This document shows positions 22,419 to 34,018 of a stretch of 64,000 nt of DNA, in pieces (position 1 is the stretch's first letter; every line of letters starts with the position of its first letter). A model generated the notes under the pieces. That model made no database searches. It was not told the origin of the DNA and was given only the letters and a program-made list of their open reading frames with translations. The stretch spans positions 1 through 64,000 of the forward strand of contig ARYC01000265.1 of assembly GCA_000711775.1 (NCBI GenBank). The letters are read 5' to 3'. Both the position numbers and the translations under genes were made by a program. Origin of the DNA: Oxytricha trifallax (Eukaryota > Ciliophora > Spirotrichea > Sporadotrichida > Oxytrichidae).

Positions 22419-25400
22419 TGTTAAAAAAATTAGTTGATTAGGAATCAGGTTCTTATAATAAATAAAATATTTTAGTCAATAAATCAAACATGAAAAAAAG
22501 AACAAAAAATAATGATATCCTATTGCCAAGTTTTAACAATAAATAAAGGATTATTAAAGAAACAAAAACTCCAATTCCTTAAATGTATTCAGAAAAAGCA
22601 AATTATGCAGAGAATTTTAAATGTTTTATATTCTTTTCATTATATAGAGAGTTAAATTAACTAATTAATGTACTTATTCATAAATATAAAAATAATTAAC
22701 TGTATATTTTATTATAATACTTTCATAAATTAGTAGCAATGTTACAATAACATCTATCAAGTGAATTAAAAGAATGAAATTTCTCAAATAATCCCATAAA
22801 TTAAACATTACTGAATAGGAAATAAAATTAAACAGATATTCACAGTCCCCAAATAAATTAATAGCAATTATCAATGAGATTATCAAATAATGAGCTTTCT
22901 CAGTTAAATTTAGAAATTAATAACCATCATAATAGTAGTTACAATTTGTATACTGATAGGGAATCTTAGCAGTATTTGCATGGATAATCAAAGTTTTAAT
23001 TATGAATATTTATTTGATTATTATTTTATAAATTGATTGCTTATATTAATTTTGAATTGTTTCGTTATTCATTTTTTTAATTAGATAGTTAAATTTTTTA
23101 TCAAATATATTAGCTTAGAATATAATTATAATTGAATCCTAATCTCCTCGGACAGAAAATAAAAAAGTAAAAGATAATACTTTGATTAAATGGTTGAGAT
23201 AGCGCTATCCACATAGAGCCAAAGAAAGCTATTTATATAGAGAGCAGGAATTAAACAGATGCAATGATATCATTGCAATATTTGATAAATTTGATGCAGA
23301 TAAAAGTGGATACATTGAAATCAATATTCATCATATTAACATATAATAAATCTAAAAAATAGCTTGATATTTGTTATAATCATTCTGTATTAGCTTTTAT
23401 TATGAAAAGAAATCAATGAGCTTTATCAAATGTTTAAATAAAATGACATATTAATAACAAAATAACAACTTACGAAATTATTTAAGGCTGTTGATTCGAA
23501 TTAGTCTAATACTCTTTCTGTGCAAGAATTTAAGAGATTTATTTTGTCTGAAGAGAACAAAATGCATTTTAGAAACATCATGAGATAAGTTAAGAAAAAT
23601 ACCAAAGTAAATGAGTTTATTTCTATTTTAATTACTTCAGCAACTTATATGTAATTATAAACTTTCAAGATTTATAATTCAATGAAATTAATGAGTTCAA
23701 CAATGGAATCATAGCATCAATGAAATAAAACTATGCATATGTCCCATTAACATTTGAAGCATTAATGAATCACTTCAATACGAAAGGCTAGAGAGACCAA
23801 ATGAGGGAGAAAATTCATTAACCTAAAAAGTAAATTATTAGCTAATTAGAGGCGAAATAGGATTTAAAGAACTTTATAGAGCTCTTTATAGCATATATGT
23901 AATTTATTCATTATTAACATAAACTTCTTAATCATGCAATTTTAAAATGCTCGAAGTTTTATGATTAAGATTTTTAATTATAAGTGCTATGATATTGATG
24001 CTTCAGAATTACAAGATGGAACTTCAAAGTCAGTATCTCAAAAATTGCTCTAAATTAAGAGTTCAAGCTCAAATTTAGGAATATACTATAGTAGATCGCC
24101 TGATCAAAGACATACAGATACTCCCTAGAAGTTTCAATTAAATCTTTCAAAAATAAATATAATTGAAGCCAGTAACATGCCAACATCTCAACAATAGCAA
24201 GACAAATAATCATAATCTGAAGTTAAGAGTAGCAAGGAATTTCTATCTTCAAAGGGTATGAACTTAATATAAAAAGAGAAAATCAAAAGTCTTAGGTAGA
24301 GAATCTAGCAAGTTCTGGATAAAGAACTTAACCAGAATATTGTATAGATAAATTCAAAACATGAAAAGAAAGTCTCTATATCTCAAAATAATATACCAGA
24401 AACCAGATTAAGTTTCAACACTAACATTATGAAAATTAGTAGTTATAATAATGATGAAAATTTAGCAGAAAGCATGGGAAATAGTCCACCTCAATTGAAC
24501 TCATTGGCTGAAAGTCAAATAATAAAAAATGAGCAATATATGGATTTAAAGAGTAGCATGATAAGTAGTAGAGCGTAAATTATGCTGCCAAAAGTTCAAA
24601 TGTCTCATAGAGAGTCCTCCTAAAACACAATTTTTAAGAACTTCAAAATTTAAGATTAACTATTGCATTCTTAGAGAGATCTATCTAAATTTAATAGTCA
24701 GTACAAAACAAAAACTAATAAAATAGGCATAAAATCAGTTGATAGATTGGGAATTGTAAATATTTTACAGCAAAATAAAAATTCTTAATAGATGAGTCCA
24801 AGCACAATCCTTAATAAAATATCGACTGATAAAATTGAACAGTTTTTTAAGTATCCATACTTAGATTCCAAAATTTGTGATAGTACAAATAAATCAATTT
24901 CAACATTTCTTCCGAGCTAAAGGTTGAATTAGTCAAGTTCAAAATAGCTGCCTGAGATATCTCATAGTTTTTTATTTTATAAAACTATGCATTATAAAAT
25001 CTTTAATTATTTTTAAAATACTATTACTATTAAAGTCACTTAACATTCTCTAAATCAGTCATTGAGTCATAAAACAAGCATAAATAATCATACTAAGATA
25101 TATCAAATTATAATTCAAAGTCAAGCAAATCTAAGCATACCGATAGCCCTTTGCAAAACTTATCAATTGTAAATGCTTCACATTTAGGACCTAAAGTAAC
25201 TATATTTATAAAAATTGGGGGGAAAGTTTCCTGTCAAGAAAATAATTATTTTTTTAATTTATTTTTTCTTTATGGAATTATTATTTTTGATCACTATAAA
25301 CACCTTCTTTGATTTTCACATATTTTTAATTCAACAATTTAACCTATCAATCATAAAGTATTACAAGATCTACTTCATGTTGAACAATATTTTCATTATT

Positions 25401-26016
25401 AAACATCTTATTTTGCATTAATTTTTCAAAACTTTTATTAAGAATAATAATAATAAAAATATGGTTCTATATCTCAAATAATGATATTAGAAAATAATTC
25501 CAATTTATCAATTTAATTCTTAAAAAATGTTTAAATTATCCTTTAGCCATTTTAAGAGTAAAAATTTATTAATTAAAATATTTTATATTTAACTAATAAA
25601 AATTATATATAAAAAAAATTTATTTGACAGGAAACTTCCCTCTTGTCAGGAAACTTCACCCCCCAAATTTCTATTTAATTCCTTAAATTGTTACAAACAT
25701 TGATATAATTATTAATATTTTTAATTTTAAAGAAACTAAAAAGAATCTGCTATTGAAGTAAAATTTAAGATACTCGTAAAATACACCTACTTTTGATAGG
25801 TTAAAACAAAATTAGAAAAATCAAATATAAAACAATAATCATGATTTAACAAATATTTTACCTTAAATTAATAAATATTAAAGTAAGTCAGAGTTGAGAG
25901 TTTCAAAAAATCTAAAGCAAAGTATTGGATAAAATTAATTAAATAATGATTCTCTATCAATAATATAATTTTATTAATTTTTCGTAGAATTACAATAATT
26001 ACATATTCAAAATTGA
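22419..26016 (+). CDS. EF-hand protein with long low-complexity tail, eight germline segments
   Basis: Start ATG 22419; stop probably TGA 26014-26016. Inserts and pointers: AAT (22613/22889), TAATC (22985/23140), GAAATCAAT (23317/23409), AATGAGTT (23610/23690), TTTAT (23885/23958), AGT (24966/25034), TAAAG (25192/25728). A canonical EF-hand, FDKFDADKSGYIEINELYQM, is split by the GAAATCAAT IES. A second, KAVDSNQSNTLSVQEFKRF, follows. Each has the expected acidic and polar loop ligands, so calcium binding is likely. The rest is Ser/Gln/Lys-rich. The last IES (25197-25732) contains a small inverted-repeat element. Same plan as the gene at 12005, possibly a distant paralogue. Confidence 0.8.
25217..25664. 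mobile_element. Small inverted-repeat (MITE-like) element with G-run tips, inside an IES
   Basis: Left end 25217-25239 (GGGGGGAAAGTTTCCTGTCAA) and right end 25641-25664 are near-perfect inverted repeats. A second partial copy of the repeat lies just inside the right end (25624-25640). Length 448 bp. The flanks share AAATT (25212-25216 and 25665-25669), a possible short target duplication. No transposase is visible inside. It sits wholly within the TAAAG-bounded IES of the EF-hand gene, so it is removed with it. Confidence 0.7.
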
Positions 26017-26448
26017 ATTTTTTTGCTGAAATTTTAGATGTTTAAAATGAGTAATTTTATCTTATTATTTAAAATGCATTTTTTTTAAATTCAAACAATA
26101 ATGTCAATAAATCAAAATAAAATTTTAATTAATTGCTTTTAAACAATAATTATTTGATAAAAGAATAGATTTCAAAAATTTCAGACAAGTAAGTATTAAT
26201 TTTAAGATTAGGATTATCCCAGAAAAATATTTGATATAGAAATACAAAATTAAAGTCATATTTGTGCCTAATTTATAAAATAATAAAATAAAATGCAAAA
26301 TTTATACTATACTTAACTTTTATTAAGATTTAAAGTTAATATTCTCGCAATTCTTAATAAGCTATTAATTTTAAGTTAATTGGTCTTTAAATTATTTAAA
26401 ATTTATCTCTGAATTATATCAATAGATTTACTAACAGATAAAATGATC
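26017..26448. other. AT-rich intergenic spacer between convergent genes
   Basis: Nothing recognised beyond 3' flanks of the two converging genes. Confidence 0.5.
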
Positions 26449-27115
26449 TCACTTGACATCATCTCTTAGTTTATATTCTTGATTAATAAAAGCTTTGATG
26501 TGAGTTCCAATGCAAATAACTTTCCTATGAAAATGGATTGTTTAATATGAAAAGCAATATTGTAATTGATAATTAACTATTTCTTACTTATTTTGTGGGT
26601 CAATGAGTCTTCCTTCTGTGAATGCTAAAGATTTCCCAACTTTATTTATTTTTGCTTCAATCTCTATTTCTTAATCGATTGCAGCAGATGTCATAAATTC
26701 CATATCTAGCTTGGCAGAAACATCAAATTGATATTTTTAATGAAATTTTTTAAATAATATATAATTATAATTTATATTTCAAAACATTCGCTCTTCCTTT
26801 ATCATCAAAAGCAAAAAGAGCAGCTGTAGTAGCTATATCTACATAGGTTGTTAATGCACCTCCATGAGCAACATTGAAAGCATTTTTTGTAAAACTTGGA
26901 ATTTTACACATGAAAAATACTGAACCTGGGTATCCATCTCCTAATTCAACTCTATGCAATTAAAGACTCTAAAATTGTTCCGAATAAAGGAGATAGAGTA
27001 AGTATACCTTATAAAAGTTTTGACCAAAAGTACCATCATAAGCATGGGAATCTTAGAAACTAACAAGGAATTTCTTTGCTTTGCCAAGGATTAAATCTTT
27101 CTTTACTTATGACAT
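26449..27115 (-). CDS. Hotdog-fold acyl-CoA thioesterase (ACOT13/PaaI-like)
   Basis: Hydrolyses acyl-CoA to free acid and CoA. Start ATG 27115, TGA 26451-26449, about 165 residues after processing, normal for the family. The signature loop is FNVAHGGALTTYVDIATTAALFA (H-G-G with the catalytic Asp on the following helix), then SAKLDMEFMTSAAIDQEIEIEAKINKVGKSLAFTEGRL, closing GTHIKAFI. A 39-nt intron (26969-27007), an IES with pointer ATGTTT (26782/26718) and a 63-nt intron (26525-26587) interrupt it. The IES and both introns must be removed to give one frame, a clear example of both kinds of insert in one gene. Confidence 0.92.
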
Positions 27116-27224
27116 TTTGAATTATAAAGATTTTAAATTTGATTTGTAGATAGATCTCTCTTAAATTACAGATTTTAATGAATCTCTATTTATTCAATAC
27201 AACACTCTAAGTTAATTATTTCAA

Positions 27225-28373
27225 ATCTAAGCTTGGAATGATTTTAGGTTTCTTGGGTAAAATTACTGGCCCATCACAAATAGGATAGTAGCTCTCGCTT
27301 AAGTTATTACTTTAATTCACTTAGCTTCCTTCTAAACCCAATCCATTTCCATGTTTATTATCATTTTCGAAATATTTTATCCTCTTCAAATTTACACTTT
27401 AGTTTAATCTATCCACTCTTAATACGAAAGGCATATCGTCTCCATCTAACTTTTTGAAGAGTATTCTTTTCAATTGCTCAAAATAAATGTTTTTGTATTA
27501 ATCATCAAGGTCTGGTGAGAATCTTGTAGTCGCAAGATCTTTGATATTTAAGTCAAAAATATCGTATATAGGTATTCCTTTGCGTTAGAGTACAAACAAG
27601 AAGTACATTAGCTTGTTTTCTCTTTGTTTGCCGTAGTCAAGCTCTGATTTGACTTCTCTCACAGCAGACTTGAGTTCTTAATTCTCTCCAACAAGAATTT
27701 TAATTTCTTCCAATATTTTTCCTTCATCATACTTTCCCAAAAATTGTCTGTTTTATTTGCTCAAATCATCAATCTACTGTTCAAGTTAGTAAATGGTTTG
27801 ATCCTTTTTCTAAATAGTGGAGTCTTGGATTTTAGTTTTCTTTTTCAACTGTGAAACTTCCAAATTAAAAGTTGCTATTTTTGATTATTCTAGCTGAATC
27901 TATTCCTGAAGCTCTTCGATTACTTTTTGGTATTGCTATATATCTTACTTCAAAAAATTCAACTGCTTTTCATATTGATCTTTCAAATTAGTAGCTAAAT
28001 TTAAGAGAAAATCAGAAAGAGATGGACTGACCTTTTGAGTTAGACTCAGAGCCTCAGTTATAAAGTACTATTATACTTCTGTTGTTTTTTATGAATCCTA
28101 AGCTACAGATAACTTTATGAGATATTCTTATTCGAGCAACTTTACTTATGAACTAAAAGGGTCAAGTATCTAAGTCGCTCCTGCAAACTGTAGATTTATG
28201 TTATTTTGAATGTTTTAAACCACTTTATTTCTATCGCTGCTTGACCTTTTCCTCTAGACCACTTTCGTCTATTTAGATGACCTTTTAATTTCTTATTGTT
28301 AAGTTGATTCTACACTATTATCTCTCAATTCCTTAGAGTCATTTGTCATTCTATCGGTTGACCCAGACCTCAT
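27225..28373 (-). CDS. Coiled-coil protein, unknown function, apparently one uninterrupted segment
   Basis: Starts at ATG 28373 and runs about 380 residues with no insert, rare in this window. The N-terminus is Ser/Lys/Arg-rich. The middle (about residues 115-250) is strongly helical with heptad-like Leu/Ile spacing (LKQDIQQYQKVIEELQEQI). The C-terminal part has a possible small folded region (GIPIYDIFDLNIKDLATTRFS). The frame remains open past the apparent end near 27225 into the 5' flank of the thioesterase. The true stop, perhaps behind an unrecognised insert or intron, was not identified. Confidence 0.65.
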
Positions 28374-28491
28374 TCTTAGATTTTAATAGAAATTTTGGTA
28401 ATCAAATAAAAGCAATTTGATCAATAAAATTTTGAGGAAATAATGTTTAAGAATCTTTAGTTTTTGAATGATCATTCAGAGTCAAATTCTA

Positions 28492-30259
28492 TTTGCTTGA
28501 TCTTCTCTCGCTTGATAAAATTAGTAATACTTTGCAAAATATCTATTTTATGTTAAATTATTAGGCATATTATCGATTACATATAAAATTAAAATTGATT
28601 ATATATTCGTTGAAGACGTTTTCTTTTAGACACTTTACTTTTTAGTCAATGTCTTATTGGATTTAAGTGATTTTTGAGATTGCAGATTGATTTGTTTCTA
28701 AAGATTAAGACCTTGATTTTAGAATGTGTTAAACGGTTGATTATTAGAATTTTATTGCTGATTCAAAATATTTTAAGGCTGAATAAATGAGCCTGGACTA
28801 ATTGCCATCTGTTTCAAATTTTAAAAGCTGTTTTACCTTTAATTTCTTTGAGGAGAAGCCAAAGTTGAAAAGTTCGGTATGTTATTGGCGAATGAGATTT
28901 AGGTTTTTCTAAAAATATTTCCAGGTTGTGAGGCAGTAGTTAAATTAATATTAGAGAAGCTAGGCTTTAGCATATTTGCCATCTTTTTCTATCTATGACT
29001 TATTTTCTCAGCTTAAGTGTTGTAAGCCTTAAACTGGTTGGTCACTCTTGTTTAAGAATTTTAACCACCATTTTCTATGACTAACTAAGGCTATTGCTGA
29101 AATTACTTCATTTACTTTTACATCATTAATTACTGCAACTATTACAATTCGATTGACTGAGGGTTGAAACTGTCCTGCCTTTCTTTTTGCTTTTTTTGTC
29201 TTTTAATGACTTAAACTACAGACTCATTTTTATGCATCATTAAGTTAAAAGGGTCGTTAGGATCAATGTTCCTCTCTGGCGATTATGTAGATAATTTAAC
29301 AGTTTTGTTATTTTTTAGCACTTAAATTTACTCATGAAGCCTATTTCTACTGTCTAGACTCCCACTAGAAGGAAGGCTGTAATTTTATTACAAATTCGAT
29401 GGATCTAAAGAGCTTTTTTAAACTACAATTTGAGTTTTCTGTTTTTAACCTGGGAGATTTTATAGTCCAATTATACTTTAAGAACTACCCAAGCTTTTCT
29501 TAAGTGCTGGATTAAACGTTTATCTCATGTTTCCTATAAAAAGCATAACAATATAATTTTTAGCTTACTTAATGAGATATTTTTGAGGAACATCTTGTCC
29601 TTAGCTAGCTATTAATGATTTTAACCTTCAAATGTTCTAAGTTAATTTGACATTTTTGATTCGTCAAAGTTGATCGTATTTTAAAGGTTTGATTAATTTT
29701 AAAGAAAACTAGAAGGATTCACTACGCTTTAAGTCCAATATTATGGTTCTTATCTAAAATTTTAAACTCCAAGTGTACCTTGACTATTAATAATAAAAAT
29801 ATAAAAACTGATTAAGCTGTATTATATTTATAAATGCCCTAATAATTTTTGATATTTAGTGAAAAATTAAATATCTTTGTAAACTTATACTTTAATATAA
29901 TTTCAACTTTTACTCTTACCAATCAAAATACTGCTTTAATTAATATTTTTCATGACATTAATAAATAATATTCCAAACAATTACTACTTTCTTAATATTG
30001 TTAGTTGCATGATTTATTAGTACATTTTGAAAATTAAGATTATTAACACTTGCTGAATGTGACATTAAAACTTAATGATGCGAGGGTGTACTTTATTTTT
30101 GAAATGGCATATTGCCTCCATTTATTTTTTAGCTATAATGACCTACTACATCTTATTTTATTTTTTTCCCGCTGTTATAAGACTTGCCATCTAGAGAAAT
30201 TTTAGCTCCTTCTCTTTTGTGATTGGAATTATTTTATACTTAATTAGTCCTAGATTTCA
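28492..30259 (-). CDS. Q/N/S-rich basic protein, unknown function
   Basis: Start ATG 30259 (KSRTNQVQNNSNHKREGAK). A 405-bp IES (29655-30059) with pointer AATGTCA (30060/29648) joins in frame to SNQLRTFEGQNHQQ. A 35-nt GT-AG intron follows near 29537-29571. The rest is a long Gln/Asn/Ser-rich tract with poly-Gln runs and scattered Lys. The frame reaches TGA at 28494-28492, though the last 35 codons are AT-rich and an extra insert there is possible. No domain recognised. Confidence 0.65.
29655..30059. other. IES, 405 bp, pointer AATGTCA
   Basis: Lies between the first two segments of the 28492-30259 gene. The direct repeat (plus-strand TGACATT at 29648-29654 and 30060-30066) is in the same codon phase on both sides, so excision restores the frame. 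Confidence 0.75.
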
Positions 30260-30444
30260 TATTTTTTTTCAAATAAGTGTAATTGTTAATCGATCTCTTT
30301 TATATTTGCGATTGATTTCTATATATATATATATATTTATATTAATTGTAATTGCTTATGAAACTTTTAATCTAACTTTTTTAAATCCTTTCCACTTATT
30401 TTTGAATGGTTAAATTCTACGTTTCTAATATTATTTTTTCGCTT

Positions 30445-30823
30445 AGATTTGAGAATAGTAGAGTAAATCTAGCAATAACGTTTGAGACAACAATTAGAAC
30501 AGGAATTACTAAAAAATATTCAAAATTAAGAAAACCCAGACTACGAAGACGATTCAAATCTAAATAATGAAGAGGATGACGATGAAAATTATTCGATTGG
30601 TATAAGATCTACAACTAGAATTTAAGATGTGCTTAGAAAGAGCAAATATGAATAACTTGAAGCCATTATTTTGCCTAAAAATCAAAGAGTAGCTATTATG
30701 AAATAGAAGAATCGGGATGCAGAGCTTAATGATTAAATAGAAAAGAATAATTAAGGGGCTAGGTTTTAAAATTAAGCGAAAAGCTAAGGAAATCTATAAG
30801 ATGATCAATCATATAGTTAATGA
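30445..30823 (+). CDS. Orphan 3'-terminal coding segment, plus strand
   Basis: An open frame of about 120 codons ending at TGA 30821-30823. The protein is charged: a helical start (RLRQQLEQELLKNIQNQ), an acidic stretch (NNEEDDDENYS), then IRSTTRIQDVLRKSKYEQLE and a Gln-rich end. It has no start codon. The 5' edge follows a pyrimidine-rich TAG-ended stretch that could be a splice acceptor. The rest of the gene is not seen upstream, where the minus-strand gene at 30259 begins 190 bp away. Either the other segments lie elsewhere (a scrambled or split locus) or a short first exon was missed. Confidence 0.55.
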
Positions 30824-30999
30824 ACATTGAATATATAAAGTCAAATTCTTAATCAAATTAGATTTCATAAAATTTATCTTTATTAAAAGCTTATTTCATA
30901 ATTTCACTCAGTTTTATCATAAATCATAATCATACAATATAGTGATGATCCCAATTCTTATTAAATGAGAATGTTATTAAATTTTTATGGATAAAATAT

Positions 31000-33855
31000 T
31001 CAACATTTATGCTGCCTAATACAGGCTCTATGTCCCTTCTTTCTGCATTTAATGCATTAACCAGACTGCTTAATATCATATATCTTGATAATATGGCTGT
31101 TTAAACAAATTTAGCATCTTTCCCCTTTGTAGTAGCAATCTGAGCATGATTCGATGTGCTATAGTATTTTAATATAATAAATAATTTAGAAGCATTTTAT
31201 TAAAAAAATTAATTTGAGAATAAAAAATGCAATAAAGAAAAGTTAAATTAATTTTAATACAAATGGCCATTTTTAACTATGTATTTTTTAAATAATAATC
31301 ATTTAAAATTAGAAAGATTATTAAACTTAAAAAATTTTCGCCTATACGATAAAAGTTTTTTACCTTATATAAATCTTTTATAACTGATTATATTTATAAA
31401 TATGATATTTGGGGAAAGTGATTATATGTAAAATTTTCATTTAATCATAGGATTAATATTTTGATTTAAACTTTCTTATTCTATTTTTAATAATTTCAAG
31501 CAATATGATATTTTGCATTCTATGTATATCAACTGATAACTTGCCAAAGTCCTCTAATTATTCGAAACTAAAATAGGCATCTTTTAACACTAGATTTTTA
31601 TGAGAGTCATATTCATTAGTCCCTAGAATTGAATACCATTTATTGCATTTTATAAGGTCAAATAATTTGTTTAGCTTTTTTCTCTCAACCTACAAAAGAT
31701 TTAAAATATAAAAAGCATTATAAATTACCATTATATTTCTTAATTCTGAATTTTAAACTAATAAAGGGTTTCTTTTATCAATTTTCACATAAACAATAGT
31801 ACAATTAAATATAATATAGTCTTTCAAAATTAACCCATAGCTCTTTAATTGATAATAAAGTTTAGTTAAACTTTGACAAAAATTCATAAGCATCTTTACA
31901 TATAGAAACTTTGCCAATTGTGAATTTAAGCTGCAATTCATTAGGAACTAAGACTTTCTCTGAGCTCAAACAATCGTCACAAGAATAATCCATACAGAAA
32001 TAGCAAAAATGTTTTTAATCAAATAGCCCCAAGGTCTTTTTGAAAGACTTGAAACAACTGCCGCAAAATTTATTAGGTGTCTTAGAGTGTTATCTCTATA
32101 AATTAGAAATGTAAATAAATGAAGAGAACTATTAGTGATAATCTTAAGGTTTTGGAGTTTTATACTCAAAAGCTTACTATGAGTTCTTTTCTCTTCATAA
32201 ATATTTGCTTTTTCTAGAATGTGTACTCTTTAATCTTAAACTTCTCATAAAATTCATTGAGAAATATTAAGTCAGAATTTCTCAAATCTTAGTAATACTA
32301 TCGTCCACTGCTTGGATCAACATATATAGTCTTAAATTCCTTTCTAGAATTTAGAGGTATTATAACTTCACCCTCATTGAATATTTTATCTACCACTCTT
32401 CTAGACTCTTCAATGTCCACTGCCCCAAGGCTTTGCTAATGATCATTTTCATCCTAAATATTCACAATTTACTCTGAAAAGTCTGAATCTTTATGCCCTC
32501 TGCTTCTAAAATTTGAATTGAATTTCATGGATACTTAGGATCTGCTGTTCAATGAACTGTTCATATCTCTCTTTGATCTTCCTATAAGATAGATATTTAT
32601 AAACATTTAAAAATTACTTACTCTCTGGTATGTCAGCGTTGAAAAATTTGTTTGAAAGGTTGTTCTTAAGGATGCTATGGTCCTAAGATTGAGTCAGAAT
32701 TTTGTGGTGACTAAGATTGTTTTAGTCATTTTCGTTCCAGTTTTTAGTATGATACTAATCTACTGTCTGATAGTAAAAATATTTCGCATATTCTTTTAGG
32801 TAGGATTCAAAAATACTAAAAACAATAGTTAATGGCGAAATCTCTGGTGCTCTTATCAGGCGAAGATATGCTATCTAAATTATTATTTTAAGTTTTCTAA
32901 GCCAATATTTCATTTTAGCTGAACAAATTCAATCTTTTATACCCTGATGCATTATGCTAACTCACATTGTTAGTATTTTACCTAACACTTTCTTAATTGC
33001 TTGATAATGACATTTAATCATAGTTTATTATCGTTGAGTCCCCTCCCTTATTTTGCGGGCTACTTATTAGCTGTGGATTGAAATCGCTTTGAAGTTTTAC
33101 ATAGCTGTTACTTTGGGAAGTGTGTTAATTATTAGTTAAGGTAGGAAGATTATAGTCAGATGATTGGAGTCTAGGGTGAATTCTTTATTGACTTGAGTTG
33201 CTTGCTTAATCTGCATTCTTTAATGAGGATTCTATTGATTAAACACTATTGAAGTAACTCAATTTAAAAATGATAAGCTATTCTTTAGGTTAGTTCTTGA
33301 AAAATTAAAAAACACTTTAACTTTGATCTTGGCCAGAAGTTTAAGTATTTCTCCTAAATCTCTACCCAATCACATCATCCTACTAATCTGTTTGATTTCC
33401 ACCACCATCAGATTATGAAACGAATTACTTTGAATCTTTACTCTAGAGGTCTTCTTATTATTTTGGTTGAGGATTTTGCAACCTGGAGTCGGCTGTATTG
33501 TAATTATTGACGATTTATTTATTATTGAAACTCATCTCTTAATTTCCTTGCTTAGAACTTGCTGGAGTTAAGTTTGTTTAAGAACCCGCTGCTACAATCA
33601 TTTATATATCATCATCCTCGACATCATTCACATCACTATAAAAGAACTTAAACAAAATTCTTATTCTAGAATAAAGCTATAGAGGATTTAATTATAATTA
33701 ATTATATATAGATTGGATTAATTTTCAAGCAATTGCAAAAACTACTGCTTATCTTTTTTCTCTTCTTTTTTCTTACCAAATTCAATGAAGTTATCAAGAA
33801 GAGGACAAGGATTATACATGCTTTTCTTAGCTACTAATTCTACACATTCAAGCAT
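31000..33855 (-). CDS. Rubicon-homology (DUF4206 / zf-RING_9) protein
   Basis: Rubicon-homology domains occur in RUBCN, Pacer and PLEKHM1 and bind Rab7 on late endosomes and autophagosomes. Start probably ATG 33855; stop TGA 31002-31000. The first segment joins through pointer TAAG to an acidic then Q/S/N-rich region. A 40-nt intron lies near 32584-32623. The C-terminal domain shows FCGSCFKSF, HFCYFCMDYSCDDC, VPNEL...VSICKDAYEFL, then FSFEQLEDFGKLS. An IES with pointer ATTAAAA (about 31177 and 31467) leads to HIESCSDCYYKGERCQIC and CIKCRKKGHRACIRQHKC. This Cys/His ladder matches the family's zinc sites. N-terminal segment joins are less certain than the domain itself. Confidence 0.78.
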
Positions 33856-34018
33856 CTCTTTTTAAACTCTTTTTTAATATCACAAGATAGAGTAACTTTA
33901 AAATTTAGAATGATAAAATGAATTTGAGTTGAAAGGGTTTTATGAAATTAATTCTGTGTTTTATGCATATATAAAGTTTTCTTGTAATATGAGAAATTAC
34001 TTAATAATCTATATGCAT

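Noticed and set aside
25215-25421. A plus-strand ORF reading through the inverted-repeat element
   Set aside because: It begins in the G-run tip, is hydrophobic by base composition and lies in an IES whose removal restores the EF-hand gene.
30459-31165. An inverted pair of coding segments (minus 31026-31160 joined to plus 30459 by a shared TAGAG) that would be a scrambled gene
   Set aside because: The minus-strand piece reads better in another frame as HIESCSDCYYKGERCQIC, the zinc-binding end of the Rubicon-homology gene, joined by a 7-bp pointer. The TAGAG match is then coincidence.
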